DNA of 64,000 nt from Planococcus halocryophilus (GTDB lineage: Bacteria > Bacillota > Bacilli > Bacillales_A > Planococcaceae): the NCBI RefSeq assembly GCF_022489025.1, contig NZ_JAKVTG010000001.1, positions 248,001-312,000 of the forward strand, given 5' to 3'. A program made the position numbers and the translations under genes. The notes beneath the pieces were generated by a model. It had not been told where the DNA came from. It saw nothing but the letters and a program-made list of their open reading frames with translations, and did no database searches. Shown here piece after piece: positions 1-8,337 of the stretch. Position 1 is the stretch's first letter; each line of letters starts with the position of its first letter.

Positions 1-248
1 AAGAGACAGAGTTCAAAGATTTACATGCTCGTTTGCAAGAAAGCGATATTACTTTTAAACAAGCGGCTGTTAATATTGCCGCCCGGTATTACGATCCAGC
101 TGAAACTGTTCATGGATGGATCAATTCTGAAGCTCATCGCAAGACTTTGCTCAGTGATCAATACGACCAGACTGGAGTTGGAGTGTTTGGCAAGTACTAC
201 ACTCAAATTTTTCTTGAAGAAAAGCCTGTAATTGCTTCTGAGCAATAA
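1..248 (+). CDS. CAP (SCP/PR-1) domain protein, C-terminal end only
   Basis: The 5' end lies outside the window; the reading frame is open from base 3 and 81 codons are visible. The visible part has the hallmarks of the end of a bacterial CAP domain: an HGWINSEAHRKTLL block, in which the W-x-N-S-x-x-H-R-x-x-L pattern is diagnostic, then a TGVGVFGKYYTQIF strand. Such proteins are extracellular or surface-attached and of poorly defined function. The position just upstream of ylbF matches B. subtilis ylbC, which encodes a CAP protein. The N-terminal signal and any linker domain cannot be judged from this fragment. Confidence 0.85.
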   Translation, partial: ETEFKDLHARLQESDITFKQAAVNIAARYYDPAETVHGWINSEAHRKTLLSDQYDQTGVGVFGKYYTQIFLEEKPVIASEQ

Positions 249-252
249 CAGG

Positions 253-735
253 CTATTTTTTGGGAATTATAAAAAACGAACCAGTTGCAGTGGCAATATG
301 TTTGCCATCTTCTTGCAAAATATTTCCTTCGATGACCATTGTATGTCTGCCACTGCGTATAATACGTGCATGTGCACTTATAGAGGCTTCATCTGCCACG
401 GCTAAGTAATGAATGGCTAGATTGGTTGTCACAGCGCTAAAGCCCTCTGAACACTTGTTATTTGCTAAAGTACCCATTGCGGTATCAATTAACACGGCAA
501 GAATGCCGCCGTGTGGTATAGCCATCGTATTATGGATAAAAGGAGTGTTCGGGATTGAAACAACTGAGGACTGGTCATCTAATGTGCGCGTCATGTTCAA
601 GCTTGCGCTTAAATAGGTAGAAAATTCACCTTGCTGCTTTTTTTCGAAATTTCTTAAGTAGTCGGACAAAATCGTCATGTCTTCTTCACTGCTTTGTTCG
701 ATTATGTGAGCAAATTGCTCGATTAGTTCACTCAT
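253..735 (-). CDS. PaaI-type hotdog-fold acyl-CoA thioesterase
   Basis: A 160-residue protein with a hotdog thioesterase core in its C-terminal 100 residues. The family signature HGG is at residues 75-77, followed by the helix ILAVLIDTAMGTLA with the expected acid at Asp84. Members of the PaaI/YdiI group hydrolyse acyl-CoA thioesters in the cytoplasm; the substrate here is unknown. The N-terminal 40 residues are a helical extension rich in Glu and Gln. The start is preceded on the minus strand by AAAGGATT. It is convergent with the CAP gene (4-bp gap) and divergent from ylbF. Confidence 0.85.
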   Translation of the reverse strand: MSELIEQFAHIIEQSSEEDMTILSDYLRNFEKKQQGEFSTYLSASLNMTRTLDDQSSVVSIPNTPFIHNTMAIPHGGILAVLIDTAMGTLANNKCSEGFSAVTTNLAIHYLAVADEASISAHARIIRSGRHTMVIEGNILQEDGKHIATATGSFFIIPKK

Positions 736-757
736 GTTGACAATCCTTTCAAGTCTG

Positions 758-786
758 TAGTGAAAAGCAAAAATATCTGCTATGAT
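758..786 (+). promoter_or_regulatory. Probable sigma-A promoter of ylbF
   Basis: An extended -10 element, TGC followed by TATGAT (781-786), with a weak -35 TAGTGA 17 bp upstream. It would give a 5' leader of only about 15-20 bases before the AAAGGAGG ribosome binding site. Confidence 0.45.
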
Positions 787-809
787 TAAAATGTAAAGGA
801 GGAAATGCT

Positions 810-1256
810 ATGATTATGACTTACGAATGGGCTGAAATTACTGACTTTGCAGACGAGTTAAGCCAAATGATCCTACAATCAGAGCAAGCTGACCTTTATC
901 GAGAAGCTCATGCCTCTGTCTATAACGATAAAAATCTGGCGAATGAAATTCTTGCTTTCGCCAGATTAAAAGACCAATACGAAGAAGTTCAGCGCTTTGG
1001 AAAATACCACCCTGAATATTCTCGGGTAATGAAACAAATCCGTGTGGATAAACGTCGCTTAGATTTAAACGAAAAAGTGGCCAATCTACGTTTGATGGAA
1101 AACGAATTACAAGATTTAATCGATCAAGTAAGTTTCATTATAGGTAGATCTGTTTCCGAGGCAGTCAAAATACCGTCCACAAATCCATTTTTCTCATCTG
1201 ATTCTTCATGTGGTGGGAGCTGTGGTACTGGCGGCGGTTGTTCTTGTTCCGCTTAA
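810..1256 (+). CDS. ylbF: YlbF/RicF, regulator of RNase Y processing
   Basis: A 148-residue member of the YlbF/YmcA family. It is mostly helical, with the characteristic FARLKDQYEEVQRFGKYHPEY core. In B. subtilis RicF (YlbF) works with RicA (YmcA) and RicT (YaaT) in a complex that stimulates RNase Y cleavage of operon mRNAs and also affects competence and biofilm formation. The C-terminal tail is rich in Gly and Cys, with four cysteines in the last 15 residues, matching the cysteine tail reported to bind an Fe-S cluster in the Ric complex. The ATG at 810 has a strong AAAGGAGGA site; a second in-frame ATG lies two codons later. A bidirectional terminator follows. Confidence 0.92.
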   Translation: MIMTYEWAEITDFADELSQMILQSEQADLYREAHASVYNDKNLANEILAFARLKDQYEEVQRFGKYHPEYSRVMKQIRVDKRRLDLNEKVANLRLMENELQDLIDQVSFIIGRSVSEAVKIPSTNPFFSSDSSCGGSCGTGGGCSCSA

Positions 1257-1273
1257 TAACAAATAGTTTCATA

Positions 1274-1306
1274 AAAAAAGTGCAACGCTTGCGTTGCACT
1301 TTTTTT
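1274..1306. terminator. Bidirectional terminator between ylbF and the GDPD gene
   Basis: Perfect stem GTGCAACG / CGTTGCAC with a 4-base loop, flanked by an A-run on the left and a T-run on the right, so it can stop transcription from both convergent genes. Confidence 0.9.
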
Positions 1307-1313
1307 AACCCAA

Positions 1314-2222
1314 TTAAACTTCTAGTTCTGAAATAAGTGATAAAGCTAAGTCAGGTCGATCGGTAATGATGCCTTTCGCTCCCGAAGCGATTAACGCTCT
1401 CATCACATCCGGCTCATCAATAATCCAATAATGTACTGGAATATTCAAGTTCTCCAGAAACGCAATAAATCGAGCGGAGTCTAATCGGAATACCGAAGAC
1501 TTCGTAGGAATTTGGAACACATCTGCACGTGGCTGATAAAGATGTCCAAACTGGCTAGTAAATGCAGTATAGGCTTTTCTAATTTCATTTTCACCTGCAC
1601 CGACAGCTATCCGATTTTGAGCATACAAATTAAAACGATCGATTTGTTCATCATAAAAAGAAGTCACAACTACTCGGTCGTGTACACCGAGTGATTCAAT
1701 CAAGCGCCACAATTTGGAAGGTACTAAACTACCTTCGTAGGTTTCAGGAGCATCTTTAATATCAATATTAATGTACATCTGCGGAAATTTTTCAAACAGC
1801 TCACGCAACAATACAACTTTTTCGTTTTTTCCACGGAAGGAATGTTGCCCTTCTAGGTCTATAAAATGATACCCCAGATCAAAAGCTCTTAATTGTTCGA
1901 GAGACAAATCAGCGACTCGTCCTGCACCATCAGTTGTTCGGTCGATGTATTCATCGTGGAAAACGAGGATTTCTTCGTCATTTGTCATACGAATATCAAC
2001 TTCAAAGCCATTAACACCGAGCTCGGCTGAACGGTTAAATGCAGCGAGTGTGTTTTCGGGTGCTAGTTTAGAGCCACCGCGATGCGCAAGAACAATTGGA
2101 CGTTCGTAATTTAAAACTTCTTTTGCGGGACGTTGATTAGGATTAGCCAAAACTTTAGAGCCAGCCCAAGCTGCGGCTCCAACTGCTGCAGCTGCTAAAC
2201 CGATTTTTGTCTTTTTTCCCAT
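1314..2222 (-). CDS. Membrane-anchored glycerophosphodiester phosphodiesterase
   Basis: A 302-residue GDPD-family protein that hydrolyses glycerophosphodiesters to glycerol 3-phosphate and an alcohol. After an Ala-rich hydrophobic N-terminal segment (about residues 7-22, a signal anchor), the catalytic barrel starts with VLAHRGG (His47, Arg48), then ENT (Glu56), FEVDIRMT (Glu74, Asp76) and HD (89-90), all conserved metal and acid-base positions. The absence of a lipobox cysteine suggests retention by the N-terminal helix outside the membrane. The start has an AGGGAGGG site. It sits alone between ylbF and ylbG with its own promoter. Confidence 0.9.
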   Translation of the reverse strand: MGKKTKIGLAAAAVGAAAWAGSKVLANPNQRPAKEVLNYERPIVLAHRGGSKLAPENTLAAFNRSAELGVNGFEVDIRMTNDEEILVFHDEYIDRTTDGAGRVADLSLEQLRAFDLGYHFIDLEGQHSFRGKNEKVVLLRELFEKFPQMYINIDIKDAPETYEGSLVPSKLWRLIESLGVHDRVVVTSFYDEQIDRFNLYAQNRIAVGAGENEIRKAYTAFTSQFGHLYQPRADVFQIPTKSSVFRLDSARFIAFLENLNIPVHYWIIDEPDVMRALIASGAKGIITDRPDLALSLISELEV

Positions 2223-2259
2223 ACTGTAGATTCCCTCCCTGGATTTCTATCATAAAATC

Positions 2260-2289
2260 AGTATAGCGAATAGAAGGCTATACTGTCAG
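2260..2289 (-). promoter_or_regulatory. Probable sigma-A promoter of the GDPD gene
   Basis: On the minus strand, CTGACA (2284-2289) and TATACT (2260-2265) are separated by 18 bp, about 40 bp upstream of the GDPD start. Confidence 0.6.
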
Positions 2290-2298
2290 TTTATTCGG

Positions 2299-2328
2299 TT
2301 GCGGCTTTTTTCTTTCATATGGTATTCT
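2299..2328 (+). promoter_or_regulatory. Probable sigma-A promoter of ylbG
   Basis: TTGCGG (2299-2304), an 18-bp spacer and TATTCT (2323-2328) preceded by TGG, an extended -10. It lies 25 bp before ylbG. Confidence 0.5.
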
Positions 2329-2353
2329 AGAAGCTAAGAAAAGAGGGATAGTT

Positions 2354-2626
2354 ATGCATGATCGCCAAGGCCTCATTGTCTATGTGCATCATTTGAAACA
2401 AGCTAAATCGTTAAGAAAGTTCGGGCATGTTCATTTTATCTCCCGAAAATTAAAATACGTGGTTCTTTACATGGACCAAGATGTTATCGAAGCGACTAAA
2501 ACAAAACTAAATAAATTGCCTTATGTCAAACAAGTTTTAGAATCCTATCGCCCATTCCTAAAAACCGAATATGAAAACGCCAAGCCTGATAAAGCAAAAG
2601 AATACGATTACAAAATCGGTCTTTAA
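2354..2626 (+). CDS. ylbG: YlbG family protein (DUF2129)
   Basis: A 90-residue soluble protein of the YlbG/UPF0298 family, found in Bacillales and related Firmicutes and of unknown function. Family features are the start with [22 protein letters not shown], a small alpha-beta fold, and the KYVVLYMD strand. It lies between ylbF and rsmD as in B. subtilis. The start ATG has a GAGGGATAG site. Its stop codon directly abuts the stop of the convergent gene on the other strand, with no terminator between them. Confidence 0.88.
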   Translation: MHDRQGLIVYVHHLKQAKSLRKFGHVHFISRKLKYVVLYMDQDVIEATKTKLNKLPYVKQVLESYRPFLKTEYENAKPDKAKEYDYKIGL

Positions 2627-3010
2627 TTATTGCATCGGCGGAATATAATGATTTAATCTTAAAACTGAAATTAAATGGCTATGATAGAATTTTTTATCTG
2701 CATACACGGATGAGTGCTTTACTTCCATTTTGATGGGTGTATGCCCCAAACTGGAAACGGTTTGTTCAAAGATTGCTAAACGTTTTGAATCCATTGGAAT
2801 TCCTTCGCGACAAAGGTAGATTGGCATGAAGTTTCCTTCTGATGCGGGTTTGAATGCCGCAGCAATTGACAATACATCTTGACCTTGTGGATTGGTTGAA
2901 ACAAATATAAATCCATGCATAAAGCGTTGTTGATTACTTGTGATGAGTTCACGGAGTTCATAGATATCTCCGTACCCTTCTCCTAGTTCAATAAAACGTT
3001 GAATCATCAT
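2627..3010 (-). CDS. Conserved Bacillales protein of unknown function (DUF7147-like)
   Basis: A 127-residue soluble protein with no catalytic motif I recognise. It opens with MIQRFIELGEGYGDIYELRELI and has a compact alpha-beta look. From memory, similar short proteins occur next to ylbG/rsmD in many Bacillales and are called DUF7147 (sometimes mislabelled methylthioribose kinase); that family name is unverified. Two ATGs stand in tandem at the start behind an AAAGGACG site. It ends exactly against ylbG (no intergenic base) and is divergent from rsmD. Confidence 0.75.
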   Translation of the reverse strand: MMIQRFIELGEGYGDIYELRELITSNQQRFMHGFIFVSTNPQGQDVLSIAAAFKPASEGNFMPIYLCREGIPMDSKRLAIFEQTVSSLGHTPIKMEVKHSSVYADKKFYHSHLISVLRLNHYIPPMQ

Positions 3011-3090
3011 TACACGTCCTTTCCATTTTTCATTTTACCATTAGGCGATTAAAATGCATCAAGAAAATCAATAAAGTTAGAGGCGATAGT

Positions 3091-4136
<1,046 letters not shown>

Positions 4137-4138
<2 letters not shown>

Positions 4139-4164
4139 GTCACGAATTTCGTGGCTTTTTCTTA
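4137..4164 (+). terminator. Probable terminator after coaD
   Basis: Stem GTCACGA / TCGTGGC (one G-T pair) followed by TTTTTC, immediately after the coaD stop. Confidence 0.65.
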
Positions 4165-4210
4165 TTTCAAAAAATAAGTAAATGGATGAATCGCTGAAGG
4201 GAGAAACAAT

Positions 4211-5236
4211 ATGAAAAACAAACGATTACTCATTTTTGTCATCGTGATGGCGCTTGTCGTTTACTTATCCTCTTATCAGCTAGATGCTTATGTTACGAGA
4301 CCAGGTGGATCTTATGAGCTATCACCATTAGTAGAAGTAGTAGGTGGAGATGAAGACGACGAAGGAACGCTCAGTTTAATGACGGTATCAATGTTGACAG
4401 CAACCCCTGCTTTATACGTCTGGGCGAAAATCCGTGAGGGTTATAAAGTATTGCAACCTGAGCAGGTACGTAGTCCACACGAAAGCGATGAAGAATACAA
4501 CGTACGTCAATTGAAGCTGATGTCTGACTCACAAGTAAATGCATTGCAAGTAGCCTTTGAACAAGCAGAATTACCTTATGAAATTAGCAATAATGGAGTT
4601 TTTGTTTTAAATGTCCTAAAAGGTGGGGCAGCGGATGAAGTTTTAGCACCGGGTGATCGAGTGCTTGAAATTGACGGCACTAAATACACAGAGATGCAAC
4701 AGCTAATTGATTACTTAAGTGTTAAGGAAAATGGAGAAACAGTAAAAGTTCTTTACGAAAGAGAGCAGCGAGAAATTAGCACGGACATCAAATTGGCACC
4801 ATTGCCAACTGATCCGGAACGTATTGGCTTAGGGATTTCGTTTGTAGAAGATAAGAGCATCCAAACGACTCCTGAAGTTGAAATTGATTCGGAGAAAATT
4901 GGAGGTCCGTCAGCTGGCTTAATGTTCACACTCGAAATTCTCAATCAGTTGGTAGATGAGGACATTACAAAAGGTTATGACATTGCAGGCACTGGAACAA
5001 TGGAAAGTGACGGATCTGTCGGAAGAATCGGAGGCATTGACCAAAAAATCATGGCAGCCGATTCTGCAGATATCGATATTTTCTTTGCACCAAACGAACC
5101 GGTAGAAGGTGGCGGCGATAGCAATTATACAATAGCTGTTGAAACTGCAGAGAAAATCGGCACAGACATGAAAATTATTCCTGTAGACACAATTGAAGAT
5201 GCCATAGGATTTTTGAAAGAGCTTCAGCCTCGATAA
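4211..5236 (+). CDS. ylbL: YlbL: membrane PDZ-Lon (S16) serine protease
   Basis: A 341-residue membrane-anchored protease. One N-terminal transmembrane segment (about residues 5-22) is followed by an extracytoplasmic region, a PDZ domain (about 120-195, with LNVLKGGAADEVLAPGDRVLEIDG) and a C-terminal Lon-type proteolytic domain. The Ser-Lys dyad is Ser234 in GGPSAG and Lys279 in GGIDQK. In B. subtilis YlbL acts with CtpA to remove the SOS division inhibitor YneA. The gene follows coaD directly; the sporulation genes ylbJ and ylbK, which lie between them in B. subtilis, are absent. Its last 13 bp overlap the convergent tmcAL gene. Confidence 0.94.
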   Translation: MKNKRLLIFVIVMALVVYLSSYQLDAYVTRPGGSYELSPLVEVVGGDEDDEGTLSLMTVSMLTATPALYVWAKIREGYKVLQPEQVRSPHESDEEYNVRQLKLMSDSQVNALQVAFEQAELPYEISNNGVFVLNVLKGGAADEVLAPGDRVLEIDGTKYTEMQQLIDYLSVKENGETVKVLYEREQREISTDIKLAPLPTDPERIGLGISFVEDKSIQTTPEVEIDSEKIGGPSAGLMFTLEILNQLVDEDITKGYDIAGTGTMESDGSVGRIGGIDQKIMAADSADIDIFFAPNEPVEGGGDSNYTIAVETAEKIGTDMKIIPVDTIEDAIGFLKELQPR

Positions 5237-6423
5237 ATCGGAGGAGTCGTAAATTCTTTCTTCAAATGGACAGATTCCATTCCTTGTAAATACATTGTAG
5301 TAGCGTGAATATCTAGTTTTCCCATTGAGTCGCTCAGATCAGCTGCGCGACTAATAAGGGGAAGCGAGATGTTCTTTTTTTTGTGATTTAAATAGCTTTT
5401 TCCGATTTCCGACATGCCAAGAAGGCGGATATAGCTAGGTAACTGAAAAGAATGCAAGGTTTGCCACGTGAAGCCTGTATAGATATGCGTTAGCATCCGC
5501 TGTATTCGTGTACGGGTATAACGCTTTGATTTGACAAGAGACATGAAAGTTTCAAAGCTGTCTGCTGTTTTTGCTGATTGGTAGATTAAGTTTTCAATAC
5601 CTTCAGTTACTTCGGCATAAAGTTTCAAGTTTTCAGGACCTTCACGTAGAATCGTAAAGCGAAGTAACGGGTAAAATTGCTCCCAGCTGCCAAATTTGCC
5701 ATATTCTTTTTCTGCTTTTTTTAAAGAGGAAATTGAACTTTCCGGCATATACGTGGACAGTTCTTCTACTGAATTTCCTTTAAAGAAAGCTTCGCGAATG
5801 CCAGTAGCACTAGCAATCGGCAGTCCAACTGTAATCGGGTCATGAAAATTAGCGCCAATCCGTTGAATAGTTAGTGGCTTGATAGAAGAACCTAGACGTT
5901 GAGCAGCTTCAAGGTAATGAAACCCTAAAATATTATTAGGTTGTGTCAAATCGGCAAAGCCAGGCTGTCCACCTGTCAGCGCAAGATAGGCATTGTTCAA
6001 GGATTTTGGATAGCTAATACCGGTTTGGACAGCTTCGTGGATAAACGCTTGGTATTCAGCGGCATGCTCCGTTAATAGCTGCAGTGAATTCAGGAAAGGA
6101 GCTATTTGACCTTGTTCGCTCCCGAAACAAAAAAATTCACAGCCAATTGCGTCAAGTAATGCGACACCGCCTTTAGCGAAATCAGAAGCTTGAGCGGTTG
6201 CATAAATATAAGGAAGTTCAATGACCAAGTCGATACCAGCATCAAGTGCCATTTGAGTACGTGTCCATTTATCGACAAATGCCGGTTCTCCGCGCTGAAG
6301 AAACTGCCCGCTCATAACAGCAACGACAAGATCAGCGCCAGACTCAGCACGTGCTTGTTGTGCGTGATGAAGGTGCCCGTTATGTAAAGGGTTGTATTCA
6401 ACAATAATTCCTACAGCTTTCAA
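5224..6423 (-). CDS. tmcAL: tRNA(Met) cytidine acetate ligase TmcAL
   Basis: A 399-residue protein (YlbM family) that uses ATP and acetate to make N4-acetylcytidine at the wobble base of elongator tRNA-Met. The N-terminus AVGIIVEYNPLHNGH contains the nucleotidyltransferase-like HxGH motif, and ELPYIYATAQASDFAKGGVALL is also family-typical. I set the start at the TTG at 6423, because LKAVGIIVEYN is the canonical N-terminus and AGAGGTG sits just upstream; the longer open frame to 6513 adds 30 residues that overlap the promoter region. Convergent with ylbL, divergent from ylbN. Confidence 0.94.
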   Translation of the reverse strand: MKAVGIIVEYNPLHNGHLHHAQQARAESGADLVVAVMSGQFLQRGEPAFVDKWTRTQMALDAGIDLVIELPYIYATAQASDFAKGGVALLDAIGCEFFCFGSEQGQIAPFLNSLQLLTEHAAEYQAFIHEAVQTGISYPKSLNNAYLALTGGQPGFADLTQPNNILGFHYLEAAQRLGSSIKPLTIQRIGANFHDPITVGLPIASATGIREAFFKGNSVEELSTYMPESSISSLKKAEKEYGKFGSWEQFYPLLRFTILREGPENLKLYAEVTEGIENLIYQSAKTADSFETFMSLVKSKRYTRTRIQRMLTHIYTGFTWQTLHSFQLPSYIRLLGMSEIGKSYLNHKKKNISLPLISRAADLSDSMGKLDIHATTMYLQGMESVHLKKEFTTPPIYRG

Positions 6424-6453
6424 TCTGCTCACCTCTTTGGTAGAATTAACTTT

Positions 6454-6483
6454 AGTATACCGATGTTTGAAATAGAGTGACAA
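6454..6483 (-). promoter_or_regulatory. Probable sigma-A promoter of tmcAL
   Basis: On the minus strand, TTGTCA (6478-6483), an 18-bp spacer and TATACT (6454-6459), about 30 bp before the chosen TTG start. This placement supports the shorter TmcAL start. Confidence 0.55.
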
Positions 6484-6492
6484 GATTTTTTC

Positions 6493-6521
6493 TTGACATC
6501 TTTTTCTGTGCATTATATAAT
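6493..6521 (+). promoter_or_regulatory. Consensus sigma-A promoter of ylbN-rpmF
   Basis: Perfect TTGACA (6493-6498), a 17-bp spacer and perfect TATAAT (6516-6521), about 29 bp before ylbN. A strong promoter fits an operon that encodes a ribosomal protein. Confidence 0.88.
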
Positions 6522-6549
6522 CAACTTTGTTGTCTTGAGGTGATTACTT

Positions 6550-7083
6550 ATGAAAATAGCGATTCAACAGCTACAAAAGCATCGCAAAGACGGACTGCCA
6601 ATTGACCAAATGGTTCATTTGGATGCAGTGAAATCACGGAATAGCGATATTCGGGAAGTTTCACCTGTACATGTTACAGGACATTGCACAATTGGTTCGC
6701 AACAATTAACGTGCCAACTCCATCTCGAAGGTATGCTCACGCTACCTTGTGCTCGAACTTGGGAGGATGTTGAGTTTCCGATAAATGTTGATACGGTTGA
6801 AGTCTTCGATTGGTCTGGAAAAGGTCAAGAAGACAAGCTGAGTGATGTTCATTTTGTAGAAACTGAAGTTATAAACCTTCAGCCAATACTAGAAGAACTC
6901 GTTTTGCTAGAGATTCCGATTCAAGTGTTTAAGGAAAACGCTGATCAAGACGTTATAAAAGGCGGCAATGATTGGTCGTATTCAACAGACGAAGAGTACG
7001 AAGCAGAGAAAGAAGAGGCACCACCAAAACCGGATCCAAGACTTGCTGATTTAGCAAAGTATTTTGATCAGTCAGATGAATAG
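6550..7083 (+). CDS. ylbN: YceD family protein (DUF177)
   Basis: A 177-residue acidic protein of the YceD/DUF177 family, invariably placed just upstream of rpmF (L32) and implicated in 23S rRNA accumulation and large-subunit assembly. The signature region includes GHCTIGSQQLTCQLHLEGMLTLPCAR, with two cysteines resembling a metal-binding site, and the C-terminal KPDPRLADLAKYF motif typical of the family. It starts with ATG behind GAGGTGATT and is separated from rpmF by 24 bp, so the two form one operon. Confidence 0.93.
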   Translation: MKIAIQQLQKHRKDGLPIDQMVHLDAVKSRNSDIREVSPVHVTGHCTIGSQQLTCQLHLEGMLTLPCARTWEDVEFPINVDTVEVFDWSGKGQEDKLSDVHFVETEVINLQPILEELVLLEIPIQVFKENADQDVIKGGNDWSYSTDEEYEAEKEEAPPKPDPRLADLAKYFDQSDE

Positions 7084-7107
7084 AATTAGTGTAAGGAGGT
7101 GTCACCA

Positions 7108-7284
7108 ATGGCTGTACCAGCTAGAAGAACGTCCAAAACCGCTAAAAGAAAGCGCCGTACACATTTTAAATTGTCAGTGCCGGGCATGGTAATTTGCCCA
7201 AGCTGTGGCGAAAGTAAATTGGCTCACCACGTCTGCAAAGCATGTGGATCATACAAAGGGAAAGAAGTAGTAGCAAGCAAATAA
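7108..7284 (+). CDS. rpmF: 50S ribosomal protein L32
   Basis: A 58-residue basic ribosomal protein. The start [20 protein letters not shown] is the L32 signature. Four cysteines, CPSC and CKAC separated by a short loop, form an intact zinc ribbon, so this is the zinc-binding (C+) form. I chose ATG 7108 over the in-frame GTG at 7099, which falls within the ribosome binding site AAGGAGGTG. It is followed by a strong terminator. Confidence 0.98.
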   Translation: MAVPARRTSKTAKRKRRTHFKLSVPGMVICPSCGESKLAHHVCKACGSYKGKEVVASK

Positions 7285-7301
7285 AACAGTATTTGCTGCT
7301 G

Positions 7302-7340
7302 AAAGGCTATTGAGAGGCCATGGCTCTCGATAGCCTTTTT
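7302..7340 (+). terminator. Intrinsic terminator after rpmF
   Basis: Long stem AAAGGCTATTGAGAG / CTCTCGATAGCCTTT (one mismatch-tolerant G-T) with a short loop, followed by a T-run. Confidence 0.9.
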
Positions 7341-7397
7341 CTCTATACATAAGTAAGTATATTTGTAAGGAAACTGGCAGGAGAGAGAGGGATTTTA

Positions 7398-8150
7398 TTG
7401 TCTTATACGATAAACCTAATGGACGGCATTATGACATTTACTATTGACCGTCCTGAAATTCGCAACGCCATTAATACTGAAGTAACTGAAGGTCTTGAAA
7501 AATTGGTAGAAAAAGCAAAACATCCTTCTGTACGAATGGTCATCATTACCGCTTCAGGTAAACAGGCTTTTTGTTCAGGCGGAGATCTTTCCGTTTTTCA
7601 TGCTCTCCGTACAGAACAACAAGCATATAGTATGCTCAAACGAGTGAGCGATGTGCTGTATTCGGTCAAAACGCTACCTGTACCGGTAGTTGCCATTGTT
7701 AATGGTGCTGCGGTTGGTGGAGGATGCGAAATCGCTACAGCGTGCGATTATAGGCTTGTATGGGATCACGCGAAATGCGGTTTTATCCAAGGGACGCTCG
7801 CTATCACGAGTGGCTGGGGCGGCGGAACTTATCTTTTAGAAACTTTGCAGCATGACAAAGCATTAAAAATGCTCAGTGAAGCTAAAGTATACACGGCAGA
7901 CGAACTAAAAGAACTTGGTTGGGCAACGACCATTATTCAAGAAGATCAGGACATTCAAGTGTTTTTTGAACGGATGAAAAAAATTCATCCGGATGTTCAC
8001 CGAGCTTATAAAGAAATGGCTATTCGTAAATGGCAAAAAACAGATTTACAAGAACGAGTTGAACAAGAAGTTCAGAGATGCGCCATTCTATGGGAAAAAG
8101 ACCCTCATCATGAAGCTGTTGATCGTTTCTTGAATAAAACGAAAAAATGA
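7398..8150 (+). CDS. Crotonase (enoyl-CoA hydratase/isomerase) superfamily protein
   Basis: A 250-residue crotonase-fold protein. The two oxyanion-hole segments are visible: FCSGGDLSVF (about residues 55-64) and NGAAVGGGCEIATACDYRL (about 103-121), which keeps the first catalytic Glu of classical hydratases. At the position of the second catalytic Glu (the GxPE motif of rat hydratase) this protein reads GFIQGTLAITSGWGGGTYL, with no Glu. The GWGGGT stretch instead recalls ethylmalonyl/methylmalonyl-CoA decarboxylases of the ECHDC1 type. The start is TTG behind GGAGAGAGAGGG. It has its own terminator and stands just upstream of an acyl-CoA carboxylase operon. The reaction is therefore uncertain. 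Confidence 0.85.
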   Translation: MSYTINLMDGIMTFTIDRPEIRNAINTEVTEGLEKLVEKAKHPSVRMVIITASGKQAFCSGGDLSVFHALRTEQQAYSMLKRVSDVLYSVKTLPVPVVAIVNGAAVGGGCEIATACDYRLVWDHAKCGFIQGTLAITSGWGGGTYLLETLQHDKALKMLSEAKVYTADELKELGWATTIIQEDQDIQVFFERMKKIHPDVHRAYKEMAIRKWQKTDLQERVEQEVQRCAILWEKDPHHEAVDRFLNKTKK

Positions 8151-8179
8151 AACCTTTCTTTATAGAAGGTTTCTTTTTT
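8149..8179 (+). terminator. Intrinsic terminator after the crotonase gene
   Basis: Stem GAAACCTT / AAGGTTTC with an interior loop, followed by seven T residues. Confidence 0.8.
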
Positions 8180-8273
8180 TACGAAAGTAAGGAGAATTTC
8201 TCCAGTTTGCCTGGTCAATTTATAAATTAAAACCAATTAAATTACAAAATAAAAGAAATATTTCAGCGAATAG

Positions 8274-8303
8274 TTGAAATCGCTTACAAAATTCGTATAT
8301 GCT
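8274..8303 (+). promoter_or_regulatory. Probable sigma-A promoter of the acyl-CoA carboxylase operon
   Basis: TTGAAA (8274-8279) as -35 and TATATG/TATGCT (8296-8303) as -10, with spacing of 16-18 bp depending on the hexamer chosen. It overlaps the cre site. Confidence 0.55.
8275..8288 (+). promoter_or_regulatory. Catabolite-responsive element (cre) overlapping the -35 box
   Basis: TGAAATCGCTTACA matches the B. subtilis CcpA consensus TGWAANCGNTNWCA at every defined position. Its overlap with the -35 hexamer predicts repression of the carboxylase operon by CcpA when preferred sugars are available. Confidence 0.75.
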
Positions 8304-8337
8304 ATAGAAGGGAGAAAACATAGGGGGTATTTCAAAT

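Noticed and set aside
6424-6513. N-terminal extension of TmcAL to the upstream ATG
   Set aside because: The extra 30 residues do not look like the family, cross the promoter region, and a TTG with a good binding site precisely matches the canonical start.
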